Position numbers and translations under genes: made by a program. A stretch of 64,000 bases of DNA from Flavobacterium zhairuonense (lineage in GTDB: Bacteria > Bacteroidota > Bacteroidia > Flavobacteriales > Flavobacteriaceae), in assembly GCF_004352915.1 (NCBI RefSeq), contig NZ_SJSY01000075.1, positions 1 through 64,000 of the forward strand, read 5' to 3'. A model generated the notes under the pieces. It was not told the DNA's origin. It did not search any database and was given only the letters and a program-made list of their open reading frames with translations. Within the stretch, counting starts at the first letter, position 1, and each line of letters opens with the position of its first letter. Below, in pieces: positions 34,803 through 44,546 of this stretch.

Positions 34803-36983
34803 TTATAATTTTTTCAATCCCTTTAATTCTGAAGTACTTCCTTCTTTGATGCTGATTGCAACACCACCGCCCGGAGCTAAATATTGGTTTAAGTTGCTTT
34901 TTGAGTTTACAATAACTTTTGTAACCGTATATTTCTGCGGATTTTTGTTCCAATTTGCCTCTTTAGCATCGGCATAAATTGTAGCGATGAAACTTTTTCC
35001 TGCAGGTAAATAATCAAAAGAAATGTTGGCAGTTCTTGAGTTTTCATCTGTAATACCACCAATAAACCATTCGTTTTTACCTTTTGCTTTACGGGCAATT
35101 GTAATGTAATCTCCTGGTTCAGCTTCCAGAATATAACTGTTGTCCCAATCTACAGCAACGTCTTTAATGAACTGAAATGCATCTGGAAAACGTTCGTAAT
35201 TTCCTGGAATATCAGCGGCCATTTGCAACGGACTGTACATCGTTACATAATAGGCCAATTGTTTTACCAAAGTTGTATTAACGCGTTGTGTACTTCCTGT
35301 TCCATAATACGAAAGATCAGTTTGGAAAATTCCCGGCGTGTAATCCATTGGACCTCCCATTAATCTTGTAAATGGTAAAATTGTTGTGTGATCTGGCGCT
35401 AAACCTCCCATAGATTCAAACTCCGTTCCACGGGCAGATTCTTGAGCGATCCAGTTTGGAAAAGTTCTGTTTAAACCTGTTGGACGAACGGCTTCGTGGC
35501 TGTCAATCATAATCTTATAATCGGCGGCACGTTTGGCTACATTGATGTAATGATTCACCATCCATTGCCCGTCGTGATGTTCGCCACGCGGAATAATTTT
35601 TCCAACGTAACCTGTTTTCACAGCATCATAACCGTTGTCATTCATATACTGAAAAGCACGATCCAAACGTCTTTCATAATTAGTTGCAGATCCTGAAGTT
35701 TCGTGATGCATAATGATTTTTACACCTTTTGAAGCTGCATATTCATGAACTGCTTTTACATCAAAATCTGGATAAGGCGTTACGTAATCAAAAACTTCTT
35801 CTTTCCAGTTTCCAATCCAGTCTTCCCAGCCAATATTCCAGCCTTCGATCAAAATTGCATCAAAACCATTTTTAGAAGCAAAATCAATGTATTCCTTGGC
35901 ACGTTCTGTTGTAGCTCCATGTTTTCCGTTTGGCGTAAGTTTTGTGAAATCATCAGTTAATTTTACATTGTTTTCTTTTCCGAAAGCCCAAGTACTTCTT
36001 CCTGCAACAAAATATTCCCACCAAATTCCGATAAATTTTACTGGTTTGATCCATGAAACATCTTTATAACTTGTTGGTTCATTAAGATTCAGAATTAATT
36101 TTGAAGCCAAAATATCGGTTGCTTTGTCGCTTACTACAATTGTTCTCCAAGGCGATTGTGCATCGGTCTGCATATAACCTTTTGCTCCAAGCGCATCTGG
36201 TGCCAAATGACTCATCATTTTGTTGGTTTTAGCATCAACTTCAAGATACATTGCCGGATAATTGATTAATCCAGCTTCGTGAATGTTGATATACAAACCA
36301 TCATCAGATTTCATCATTGAAGGCGTTTGTACAGACAATTCTTTTATCGGACATTGCGCATTGATTTCAATCGTCGCTTTTTTCATCAGCGAAGGAATTT
36401 CTGAAATCTTTGAAGTCGTATACGCATATTCATTCGTATCATAATCTCCCGTAATCCAGAAAATTTTGTGATTTCCGGCCAATTGAAATTCGGTGCGTTC
36501 TTCTTTAATTACAAAATAACTTAGATCGTTTTGTTTCGGAAATTCATATCTAAATCCTAATCCGTCGTTGAATAAACGGAAACGAATGCGAATGTATCTG
36601 TTATTATTTTTTGCTTGAGCTAAAGTGACAACCAATTCGTTGTAATGATTACGAATTGTTTTTTCTTCTCCTAAAACCGGGTTCCAATTTTCATCAACTG
36701 AGGATTGTGCTGTATTTGTTACGGTGAAACCATCCAAAAACGAAGGCATATTTTGTAGTTCTAAACCCAAAGAACTTGGTTTTATAACTGATTTTTGTTT
36801 ATATGATAATTGGTAAGAAGGAACGCCGCTTTCTTTTAATTCAAATTTTAGAGAAAGATTTTTGTCTGGCGAAGTTATTTCCTGTGCCTGAACGAATAAT
36901 GTAGTGGCACATGCGAAAAATAAAAGCACAGCTCTTCTGCCCAAACGAATTTGGAACAGCATTTTTTGGGATTGAAAATTCAT
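34803..36983 (-). CDS. susB: GH97 alpha-glucosidase, SusB-like
   Basis: 726 aa. Signal peptide about residues 10-34 (RRAVLLFFACATTLFVQAQ). Met8 is an alternative start that also leaves a normal signal. Active-site glutamates align with Bacteroides SusB at a constant offset of 11: Glu428 (HHETSG) and Glu497 (HEAVRPTG) as general bases, Glu521 (ARGTEFE) as general acid, with Glu515 as calcium-site partner. That is the inverting, alpha-glucosidase type of GH97 rather than the retaining galactosidase type. It would trim maltooligosaccharides to glucose in the periplasm. Ends the compact part of the operon, 43 nt after the GH13 lipoprotein gene. Confidence 0.95.
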   Translation of the reverse strand: MNFQSQKMLFQIRLGRRAVLLFFACATTLFVQAQEITSPDKNLSLKFELKESGVPSYQLSYKQKSVIKPSSLGLELQNMPSFLDGFTVTNTAQSSVDENWNPVLGEEKTIRNHYNELVVTLAQAKNNNRYIRIRFRLFNDGLGFRYEFPKQNDLSYFVIKEERTEFQLAGNHKIFWITGDYDTNEYAYTTSKISEIPSLMKKATIEINAQCPIKELSVQTPSMMKSDDGLYINIHEAGLINYPAMYLEVDAKTNKMMSHLAPDALGAKGYMQTDAQSPWRTIVVSDKATDILASKLILNLNEPTSYKDVSWIKPVKFIGIWWEYFVAGRSTWAFGKENNVKLTDDFTKLTPNGKHGATTERAKEYIDFASKNGFDAILIEGWNIGWEDWIGNWKEEVFDYVTPYPDFDVKAVHEYAASKGVKIIMHHETSGSATNYERRLDRAFQYMNDNGYDAVKTGYVGKIIPRGEHHDGQWMVNHYINVAKRAADYKIMIDSHEAVRPTGLNRTFPNWIAQESARGTEFESMGGLAPDHTTILPFTRLMGGPMDYTPGIFQTDLSYYGTGSTQRVNTTLVKQLAYYVTMYSPLQMAADIPGNYERFPDAFQFIKDVAVDWDNSYILEAEPGDYITIARKAKGKNEWFIGGITDENSRTANISFDYLPAGKSFIATIYADAKEANWNKNPQKYTVTKVIVNSKSNLNQYLAPGGGVAISIKEGSTSELKGLKKL

Positions 36984-37026
36984 GTTATTTAGTTTTTTGC
37001 AAATCTAATTCTATTAGAGGCTTTTA

Positions 37027-38421
37027 TTATTTTTTAAGTATTAAATATTGGTATGCCGCTAAGTTTATTTCGGATCCAATGGTAACCGGATTTCCCGTTA
37101 AGGCATCAGTCCAAGTAGTATTTGCCAATGCAGTCGAAGCTGTATATTTAACTGCTTTATTTTTAACGTTTGCTACAATTAAAACTTTATCAGCAGTGGT
37201 TTCCATTGTAAAAACGGTTGCATCATTGCTGCTGTATCCTGTAATTTTTCCTTTTCTCAGCGCTTCACTTGTGTTTCTGAAAGCGATTATTTTTTTGTAT
37301 TCTTTCAGCATATCAAAATCAGTAGTTGACCAGTCAATCGCTACTTTGTCAAAATAATCGATTCGTTTTGCATAACCAATTTCTTGCCCACCGTAAATCA
37401 TTGGAACAGATTTCATGCTTGAAGCAATTACAAAAGCAACTAAAGATCCTTTTTTACCTCCAAAAAGTTCTAGTGGAGTTCCGTCAGAAAGATTCACATC
37501 GTGATTTGTTATATAACGAACAATGCGTTTTGAACTGTCTAATTGGCCATATTCTTTTGAACTTTCAGATTGCAAATAAGAAGCAGGTTGTGCTTCAGAA
37601 AAGACTTTTTTTAATGCATCAAAATAAGCAAATCCAAAAGTATAATCAAATCCTGCGTCATAATGGTTGACTCTTGTACCTTCTGCCATCATAATCATTT
37701 TCTGATTTTTGATTTTACGGATTGCGGTAATTGCCTGAGTCCAAAAAGTCACCGGAACAAAGTCGGCGGCATCGCATCTGAAGCCATCAATATTGGCATT
37801 GTAAACCCAATATGACATGGCATCGATCATGGCATTTTTCATATCAGTATTGGTATAATTTAACTGTGCTACATCTTGCCAGTTGGTTCCAGGCGGAATT
37901 ATAATGTTTCCGTTTGCATCTTTTTGGTACCAATCCGAATGCGCTGTAATCCATTGATTGTCCCATGAAGTATGATTGGCAACCCAGTCTAAAATAACCG
38001 CAATGTTTTTAGTATGAGCTTCAGTAACTAGTGAACGAAGATCTTCCAGATTACCAAAATCAGAATTAATTGCTTTATAATCTTTTACGCAATAAGGCGA
38101 ACCGTATTTTCCAGCTGCTTTTACAACTCCAACAGGATAAATAGGCATTAGATAGATTACATTCGCACCTAATTTTTGAATAGAATCAAGACGTTTCTGT
38201 ACTCCTTTTAGATTTCCTTCCGGACTAAAAGAACGAATATTTACCTGATAAATAACCGCATCTTCATTTGCAGGAACTTTGTCAAAAGCAGTTCCATATT
38301 GTTGATATCCCGTTCCTGGATCTGGTTTTGGATCCGTTTTAGGACTGTCGTCTGATGAACTGCAGGAAATAAATGCCAAAGCAAACAGCAAAATAAAAAC
38401 GATGTTGGTTTTAGACTTCAT
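37027..38421 (-). CDS. Surface GH13 alpha-amylase lipoprotein, SusG-like
   Basis: 464 aa from the ATG at 38421; eight extra in-frame residues from 38445 would displace the signal. Lipobox at Cys20 is followed by SSSDDSP, an acidic stretch resembling the Bacteroidota lipoprotein export signal that sends lipoproteins to the cell surface. GH13 residues are complete: His150 in DWVANHTSW, Asp217 in DGFRCDAAD, Glu247 in MMAEGTR and Asp308 in YITNHD. Its catalytic domain is clearly related to the secreted paralogue at 31179-34550, but lacks all accessory modules. Probable role: surface cleavage of starch into oligosaccharides for SusC/D import. Confidence 0.93.
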   Translation of the reverse strand: MKSKTNIVFILLFALAFISCSSSDDSPKTDPKPDPGTGYQQYGTAFDKVPANEDAVIYQVNIRSFSPEGNLKGVQKRLDSIQKLGANVIYLMPIYPVGVVKAAGKYGSPYCVKDYKAINSDFGNLEDLRSLVTEAHTKNIAVILDWVANHTSWDNQWITAHSDWYQKDANGNIIIPPGTNWQDVAQLNYTNTDMKNAMIDAMSYWVYNANIDGFRCDAADFVPVTFWTQAITAIRKIKNQKMIMMAEGTRVNHYDAGFDYTFGFAYFDALKKVFSEAQPASYLQSESSKEYGQLDSSKRIVRYITNHDVNLSDGTPLELFGGKKGSLVAFVIASSMKSVPMIYGGQEIGYAKRIDYFDKVAIDWSTTDFDMLKEYKKIIAFRNTSEALRKGKITGYSSNDATVFTMETTADKVLIVANVKNKAVKYTASTALANTTWTDALTGNPVTIGSEINLAAYQYLILKK

Positions 38422-38476
38422 GATTATAGAAATTAAATTATACAAGACTAGAATTGCAATTTTGTGTTTTTAGATA

Positions 38477-38504
38477 ACCTGCCTTTCGCTCAAAAAAGGC
38501 AGGT
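38477..38504 (-). terminator. Hairpin between susE and the GH13 lipoprotein gene
   Basis: 10-bp stem ACCTGCCTTT (38477-38486) with AAAGGCAGGT (38495-38504), 8-nt loop. No strong T-run follows on the minus strand (TATCTAAAAAC), so it may be an attenuator or a 3' stabiliser within the operon rather than a full stop. Confidence 0.5.
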
Positions 38505-38544
38505 ATCACTCAAACTAATCTAGCTTATATGTATATATGTTAGA

Positions 38545-39621
38545 TTATTTTTTAACTATAGTGCAAGTTGCTGTTGCCGGATAACCTTTTGTTGCCGGAT
38601 CAGTTTCATCTATAGTAAACGTAACGTCATAAGTTCCCGCTTCGGTAATTGTGTAAGCGCCTTGATCGTCACGGTTGATTGTATTTGTTGATGCATCTTT
38701 TGGTCCGTAATTAACGTCCCATTTGTTGTTTAATCTGAATTTTAAAGCTCCCGCAACTAAATCGGCAGTCACTTTCCAAGTTTTTGTTTTATGGTCATAT
38801 TTCATTGGGGTACTATTATCCCAACCTCCAGATTGAGCTGTACCCACAATTCCCCATGCATAAGGAGTAGCAGACCATTTTAACGTATTTAAGTTTGCTT
38901 TTATTTGATATGAACCAGCGCTTGGAAGGAATAAATTGTCATCATCCATTCTTACTAAATCTTCATTAGTAGCGCCAGCACCATAAAATTCAGCCCACGT
39001 TCTGGCCGTATTTAATTTGAACGCTAATGCAGTACCTTCAGCAGTCATGTAGCCTTGATATACTCCTTTTTCAATTGCCGTTAAAGACGCAGCAGTTTCA
39101 ACTGCCCAACCTTGATAATCTCCAGGCATATAAATTTCGCCAAAAACAATTGCTTTTTCATAAGGAGTCACTGTGATTTCGATTGGATCTGAATAAATAT
39201 TTCTATCCATGACAGCCACGACTCTTATTGCTAATTTTCCTTCTGCATTTGGTTGTATTCCTAAATCAGTTGCAATTTTATTCAAATCACGAACAGTAAA
39301 AGATTTAGTCAAAACATCGCTTCCTGCTTCGAAAGCTTTAGCATTTAACCATGCCTTGGCACCTGAAGTATTTGCTGGAAGATCAAATTGAACCGTATAT
39401 AAAACAGGAGCTTCAATTGGAAAAACAACAGCTGGCCAAGAAATAGTTGTTGCAGTGTTGTCGGCAGCATCTTCTTTAAGCACAATTTTACTTGCCGAAG
39501 AGGTAATTGCGCTAGGAAAACTAACCGATTTTAAAACGGTTAATTCGGCATCAGAGTCACAAGAAGTAGCCACAATTACTAATGCAAGTAATGCTACTAA
39601 TTTATTTATGTATTTTTTCAT
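38545..39621 (-). CDS. susE: SusE-like starch-binding outer membrane lipoprotein
   Basis: 358 aa. Lipobox at Cys21 followed by DSDAE, a surface-export-like acidic signal. An N-terminal SusE Ig-like domain of about residues 25-155 (VLYTVQFDLPANTSGAKAWL) is followed by two beta-sandwich modules of about 90-100 residues with aromatic-rich sequences (IYMPGDYQGWAVETAASLTA; WGIVGTAQSGGWDNSTPMKY), as in SusE/SusF glycan-binding modules. It should hold starch at the surface next to SusCD. Starts 15 nt after susD. Confidence 0.9.
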   Translation of the reverse strand: MKKYINKLVALLALVIVATSCDSDAELTVLKSVSFPSAITSSASKIVLKEDAADNTATTISWPAVVFPIEAPVLYTVQFDLPANTSGAKAWLNAKAFEAGSDVLTKSFTVRDLNKIATDLGIQPNAEGKLAIRVVAVMDRNIYSDPIEITVTPYEKAIVFGEIYMPGDYQGWAVETAASLTAIEKGVYQGYMTAEGTALAFKLNTARTWAEFYGAGATNEDLVRMDDDNLFLPSAGSYQIKANLNTLKWSATPYAWGIVGTAQSGGWDNSTPMKYDHKTKTWKVTADLVAGALKFRLNNKWDVNYGPKDASTNTINRDDQGAYTITEAGTYDVTFTIDETDPATKGYPATATCTIVKK

Positions 39622-39636
39622 AGTATTTAGCTGTTT

Positions 39637-41130
39637 TTAGTAACCTGGATTTTGTTTAAGTCCTGGATTTGCATTTAAAGCTGAAGTTGGGATAGGGAAT
39701 ATTTTTCGAAATGCTTCTGATGCGCCTCTGAATTCATTTGGCAACAAGAATTTATCAAAACGAATCATGTCTTCTCTACGATGTCCTTCCCAGTTTAATT
39801 CACGTCCTCTTTCATCATAAATATCATCAAGAGTTGGGTTTGTAGCCAAAGCACCGATACCAGCACGAGTTCTTATGGCATCAACTAGAGGTTTAGCTGC
39901 TCCAGCATTGCCCAGACGAACATTACATTCAGCTGTCATCAACATAACATCAGCATATCTGTAAATTGGAAAATCATTTGAAGCTCCTCCGCCATTCATT
40001 GAGCCTGCTGGATAAAATTTAACATTTCGAACGCCCTCTTGAGCACCAGCTCCCGGATTATCTAATGAAGCTACATCTAATGTATAATTTACGCTACCTG
40101 GTTGTGCTCCTATTAAAAATTGTTTTTTACGAATATCTTTATCATCATATTTTGCATAAAAATCTTTAGGAACAATAGATCCGTTCCAGCCACTATAGCC
40201 AAATAATGCATTAGAATGTGGGCCGATCAAACTACGTACAGTAAAAATATTACGGCCTACAACATCAACGGTAGTATAAATAGATAAAATTGTTTCATCT
40301 TGAGGACTTGTATCGCCAAACAATTCGTAGTATTTATTCCCTAACGGACTTGAAGCATCTGAAAGTGCAGGATGTAATGAAAATCCGCCGCCATTTACAA
40401 CGTTACAAGCCGCTAAACATTCGGCCCATTTTGGAGTTCCAGTTAAAACACCAGCATTCAAGTACACTTTAGCAAGCAAAGTATATCCAGCCCATTTGTT
40501 GAATCTACCGTAAAATTCACCACCTTTAGTACCTGGCAGTAAATCAACATTGGCTTTTAATTCTGATACTACAAAATCAAATACTACCTGACGACTTGCT
40601 TGTGGAATTTTGTCGACAGTAATATTGTTATCTGTATAAAAAGGAACACTTCCAAAGTCATCAATCAATAAATAATAGAAAAAAGCTCTTAAAACCTTTG
40701 CTTCAGCAATTTTTGCTGCATCTGCTTTAGAGTCTTCCAATTGCTGTATTGCAAGATTGGCATTGAAAATTGATTTATAAAGCCAGTTCCATGTATTCCC
40801 AACAATTTCGTCTGTTGGCAACCATTGGTGTTTGTACAAAATTGCAAATCCTGTAGACCAGTCACCCGTATTTCTATGCGGAATAACTTGGTCATCAGCA
40901 CACATAGAGTTTAAGTCATACCAGCCCATATCAGCACCAGCATACCCAACGCCACCCCAGTTACCAGCGATTTGTGCATATACACTTGCTAAAGCTATAT
41001 CAGCTCCTTGAGGTGATCCATAAAAATCTTCTGCAGGGTATTTGTCGTACACATTTTCGTCAACATTGGTACAACCTGTCAAAGCCAGGAAACAAATACT
41101 TCCCGCTATAAATATATTTTTGATTTTCAT
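39637..41130 (-). CDS. susD: SusD/RagB family nutrient-binding outer membrane lipoprotein
   Basis: 497 aa. Lipobox at Cys20 (LALTGC), then TNVDENVYDKYPAEDFYG. TPR-like helical fold with typical SusD signatures (AKVLRAFFYYLLIDDFGSVP; RYADVMLMTAECNVRLGNAG; RGRELNWEGHRREDMIRFDK; FPIPTSALNANPGLKQNPGY). It forms the lid over the SusC barrel. Only 8 nt separate it from susC. Starch specificity is inferred from the neighbouring amylases and GH97. Confidence 0.95.
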   Translation of the reverse strand: MKIKNIFIAGSICFLALTGCTNVDENVYDKYPAEDFYGSPQGADIALASVYAQIAGNWGGVGYAGADMGWYDLNSMCADDQVIPHRNTGDWSTGFAILYKHQWLPTDEIVGNTWNWLYKSIFNANLAIQQLEDSKADAAKIAEAKVLRAFFYYLLIDDFGSVPFYTDNNITVDKIPQASRQVVFDFVVSELKANVDLLPGTKGGEFYGRFNKWAGYTLLAKVYLNAGVLTGTPKWAECLAACNVVNGGGFSLHPALSDASSPLGNKYYELFGDTSPQDETILSIYTTVDVVGRNIFTVRSLIGPHSNALFGYSGWNGSIVPKDFYAKYDDKDIRKKQFLIGAQPGSVNYTLDVASLDNPGAGAQEGVRNVKFYPAGSMNGGGASNDFPIYRYADVMLMTAECNVRLGNAGAAKPLVDAIRTRAGIGALATNPTLDDIYDERGRELNWEGHRREDMIRFDKFLLPNEFRGASEAFRKIFPIPTSALNANPGLKQNPGY

Positions 41131-41138
41131 TTCTTTTA

Positions 41139-44100
41139 CTATTTAAATTTAACATTTACACCAAACGAGATGCTTCTGGTACGAGGATAAATTCCTTTAT
41201 CTCCTCCAAAATATACATTTGGATCTCCACTTCCACTTAAGTTGATTTCAGGATCAATACCTGAATAATTTGTGATAAGGAATAGGTTGTTTCCAGTAAG
41301 AGAAAGTCTAATTGACTCTATGAATCGATCTTTAAAACTAAAATTGTATCCTGCAGTAACGTTTTCTAAACGAACAAAAGAACCATCTTCTAACCATAAA
41401 TTTGAAGAATATTGCGAGGTGTAAATACCTAAGTCAACGGCGCTCTGTAAAACATTGCTTTTACCAATGTTTTCCATATAACTTGAACGTTGATTTACAG
41501 TGTTGTAGATTTTGTTTCCTCCAGATCCTCTTAATAATAAAGAAGCATCAAATTTTTTATATCTCACACTTGGATTGAAAGCGAAAGAATAAGTTGGCAA
41601 AGCAGAACCTTGCATTACACGATCCGGACTCATACTACCTTGGTCAATAATACCATCACCATTTTGATCTACTACTGTTTCAGCATTTGCAGCATCTTTA
41701 CCTTGGTGCTGTAAAATATTAAATGTGCCTATTGGTTGTCCTTTTATCAGGTAAGAATTTGGTGCGCCCCAACCTACGTAGTCTGTATTTAATGGTACAC
41801 CATTAATGCTTCCGCTTAAGTTAAGAACTTCATTACGCATGAAAGAAACGTTTCCTGCTAAAGTAAAAGTCGTATTTTCATTACGGATTACATCATATGC
41901 CAAGGCAACCTCTAGTCCTTCGTTTTTAATACTACCAACATTGGCTTTGATTTTATCATATGGATATGGAGGTTGTGGAACTGTATAATCAAATAATAAA
42001 TTATCTGTAGTTGCAGTGTAAACATCAATTGTACCTCTCAATCGGTTGTCGATGAAACCAAAATCAAGACCAATATTGGTTTGTTTTTTGGTCTCCCATT
42101 TTAAATCGTCATTGCCATTTTGAATGATGTTGTAGTTTGGAATTTGTGAACCTCCAAAATAAGTCGTACCAGCAGCACCAACCAAAGAAAGTGAGCTTTG
42201 AGGTTTTAGGCCTTGTTGGTTTCCGGTAACTCCATAACCTACACGTAATTTCAAATCATTAATAACAGATTGATTAGCCATAAATGATTCTTTCGCAATT
42301 TGCCAAGCTACCGAAGCAGATGGAAAATTCCCCCATTTATTATTTGCTCCAAATACAGAAGATCCGTCACGTCTGATACTTGCTGTAACTAAATAACGAT
42401 CTAATAAGGCGTAATTTACTCTTGCTAAAAAAGAAACAAGTGTTCTGTCATTTTTAGAAGATTGAATATCGCCTGGTAAAGCTTTAGTTATATCACCTAA
42501 TTGAAGGTTATTGTAAGTAGCTAAATCATTAACAAAACCTCTTGCTTGAGAGTAGTTTTTTTGCTCACTTTGGTATTGCCATTCGTACAAAGCCAAGGCA
42601 TTGATGGAGTGAATGCCAAATGTTTTTTTGTAATTCAAGCTAATATCCATTAACTTCTCTTCCTGACGAATATTTTCAATATTTCCAAAGCCTTTTTGGT
42701 TAATTGCGTTTGCATCTGTCGATTTAGCTGGGTTATAAAAACCTGTTGAATTGTTTGCTTTTCTCCAGCTTCCAAACCAACCAGCCTGTAAACCATCAAC
42801 GATATCTAAATCAGCCTTAAGGCTTCCGAATAAATTATCATATTTTCCTTCATTAGTAATTTCTTGTTGAGCCGCATAAGGATTCAAATATTGGAATAAA
42901 TTAGGATCTGTATAATACGTTGTTCCGTCTGATTGAAACACTGGATCAGTAGGACGCATTTGATAAGCCTGAGAAATCAAGTTTGAAACTTGATTCACTC
43001 TACCAATACTTTGTACACTGCTGTTCGTGTTACTAATTCCGTTAGTTAAACTATAAGTCAAAGTTAATTTGTCATCCAAAGCTTTTTGAGTCGCTTGTAA
43101 ACGGGCAATATATTTTTTATTGTCAGAGTTAATTACAACACCATCTTGCAAAATAGCACTTAAAGAACCGTGGTAACTAAATTTTTCACTGCCTCCACCA
43201 AACGAAAGTGTATGCGTTTGCGTAAATCCTGTTTGTGTTAAAATTCCGTACCAATCTGTGTTTGCACCATGATTTGCAGAAGCAGGAACTCCAACACTTT
43301 GAGCTGCAGTCCACCATTGATCAGCATTTAGAAAATCCAATTTTTTTGGAATAAAATCGATAGCAGAAGAACCTACATATTCAAAAGTTGTTTTTCCTGA
43401 TTTATTGGTTTTAGTGGTTACAATGATAACTCCGGCAGCTCCTCTAGACCCATAAACGGCTGTAGCTGAAGCATCTTTTAGAATATCGATAGACGATATT
43501 TCTGTTGGAGGAATTGAGTTTAATAAATCTAGATTTCCCTGAATTCCATCTACTACAACCAAAGGATCGCTTCCACCAATTAAAGAACTTACTCCACGAA
43601 TACGTACACTTGGACCAGAACCAGGTTCACTACCAATTTGGTTAATATTTACACCTGCCGCTTTTCCAGAAATTAATTGCAACGGATTTACAATTGCACC
43701 TTGATTCATCTCTTTTGCAGAAATAGTAGAAACTGCACCCGTTACATCTTTTTTAGTAACAGATCCATAACCAACTAAAACTACTTCTTGTAAGTTTGTT
43801 GCATCTGGTTCAAGTTTAATGTTGATTGTTTTTTGGTTTGCCGTTACTTTTTTGTCTTTGTAACCAACAAATGACACCACAATTACAGAAGTATTGCTTT
43901 CAACAGTGATTGTAAATTTTCCGTCAAAATCAGTAACAACACCGTTTTTTGTTCCCTGCTCATTTACTGATGCACCCGGAAGCGGACTTCCATTTTCATC
44001 AGTAACAATTCCTGAAACGGTTTGTTTTTCAAATTCAATAACTTGTGTTTTAAGCTCCGGCTTTTTTAAGATAATCTGTGTATCTCGAATTTTAAACTCA

Positions 44101-44414
44101 GTTGGGGTACCTTTAAAAAGCTTATCTAGAACCACATAGATTGATTGGTCTTTTACAGAAATAGAAACAGTTCTGTCTAAGTCAATATCATTTAGTTTAT
44201 AAATGAATCTGAAATCAGTTTTTTGTTCGATGGTCTCAATCACCTTTTCGATTGTTGAATTATTTAATTCCAGCGTTACTTTTGTTTTTTGGGCATAAGT
44301 ATTCGCTCTAATATTAAACATGGCGACCAAAATAAGTAGGGTAGTTAATTTCAATTTTAGGTCATTTTGGAACACTCGGTATAAAAACCCAGTATTCTTT
44401 GATTTTTTTTTCAT
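41139..44414 (-). CDS. susC: SusC-like TonB-dependent transporter with N-terminal STN domain
   Basis: 1091 aa. After a signal sequence comes an STN/secretin-like signalling domain (about 48-112, LNNSTIEKVIETIEQKTDFR), a carboxypeptidase-regulatory-like domain (VSGIVTDENGSPLPGASVNE), a plug with the SusC signature (LVVVDGIQGNLDLLNSIPPT then EISSIDILKDASATAVYGSRG), and a TonB barrel ending in phenylalanine-poor FGVNVKFK. STN domains pass ligand status to a FecR anti-sigma factor in the inner membrane, and fecR and an ECF sigma gene lie just upstream. Predicted import of maltooligosaccharides. Longer than STN-less SusC proteins because of the extra domain. Confidence 0.95.
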   Translation of the reverse strand: MKKKSKNTGFLYRVFQNDLKLKLTTLLILVAMFNIRANTYAQKTKVTLELNNSTIEKVIETIEQKTDFRFIYKLNDIDLDRTVSISVKDQSIYVVLDKLFKGTPTEFKIRDTQIILKKPELKTQVIEFEKQTVSGIVTDENGSPLPGASVNEQGTKNGVVTDFDGKFTITVESNTSVIVVSFVGYKDKKVTANQKTINIKLEPDATNLQEVVLVGYGSVTKKDVTGAVSTISAKEMNQGAIVNPLQLISGKAAGVNINQIGSEPGSGPSVRIRGVSSLIGGSDPLVVVDGIQGNLDLLNSIPPTEISSIDILKDASATAVYGSRGAAGVIIVTTKTNKSGKTTFEYVGSSAIDFIPKKLDFLNADQWWTAAQSVGVPASANHGANTDWYGILTQTGFTQTHTLSFGGGSEKFSYHGSLSAILQDGVVINSDNKKYIARLQATQKALDDKLTLTYSLTNGISNTNSSVQSIGRVNQVSNLISQAYQMRPTDPVFQSDGTTYYTDPNLFQYLNPYAAQQEITNEGKYDNLFGSLKADLDIVDGLQAGWFGSWRKANNSTGFYNPAKSTDANAINQKGFGNIENIRQEEKLMDISLNYKKTFGIHSINALALYEWQYQSEQKNYSQARGFVNDLATYNNLQLGDITKALPGDIQSSKNDRTLVSFLARVNYALLDRYLVTASIRRDGSSVFGANNKWGNFPSASVAWQIAKESFMANQSVINDLKLRVGYGVTGNQQGLKPQSSLSLVGAAGTTYFGGSQIPNYNIIQNGNDDLKWETKKQTNIGLDFGFIDNRLRGTIDVYTATTDNLLFDYTVPQPPYPYDKIKANVGSIKNEGLEVALAYDVIRNENTTFTLAGNVSFMRNEVLNLSGSINGVPLNTDYVGWGAPNSYLIKGQPIGTFNILQHQGKDAANAETVVDQNGDGIIDQGSMSPDRVMQGSALPTYSFAFNPSVRYKKFDASLLLRGSGGNKIYNTVNQRSSYMENIGKSNVLQSAVDLGIYTSQYSSNLWLEDGSFVRLENVTAGYNFSFKDRFIESIRLSLTGNNLFLITNYSGIDPEINLSGSGDPNVYFGGDKGIYPRTRSISFGVNVKFK

Positions 44415-44546
44415 AATTTTGTTAATTGATTGTAGTTAATTCGTTATATTCAATCACTTAGTTAATCGGAAATTGTTCGCAGCTCTTTCCGATTTTTTTA
44501 TTCCCGTAATGTTAGTTCCTCATAGATTGTAATTGGTTTTAAGTGG

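Noticed and set aside
36911..37357. 148-codon plus-strand ORF across the GH97/GH13 junction
   Set aside because: Overlaps two well-supported minus-strand genes and has no recognisable features.
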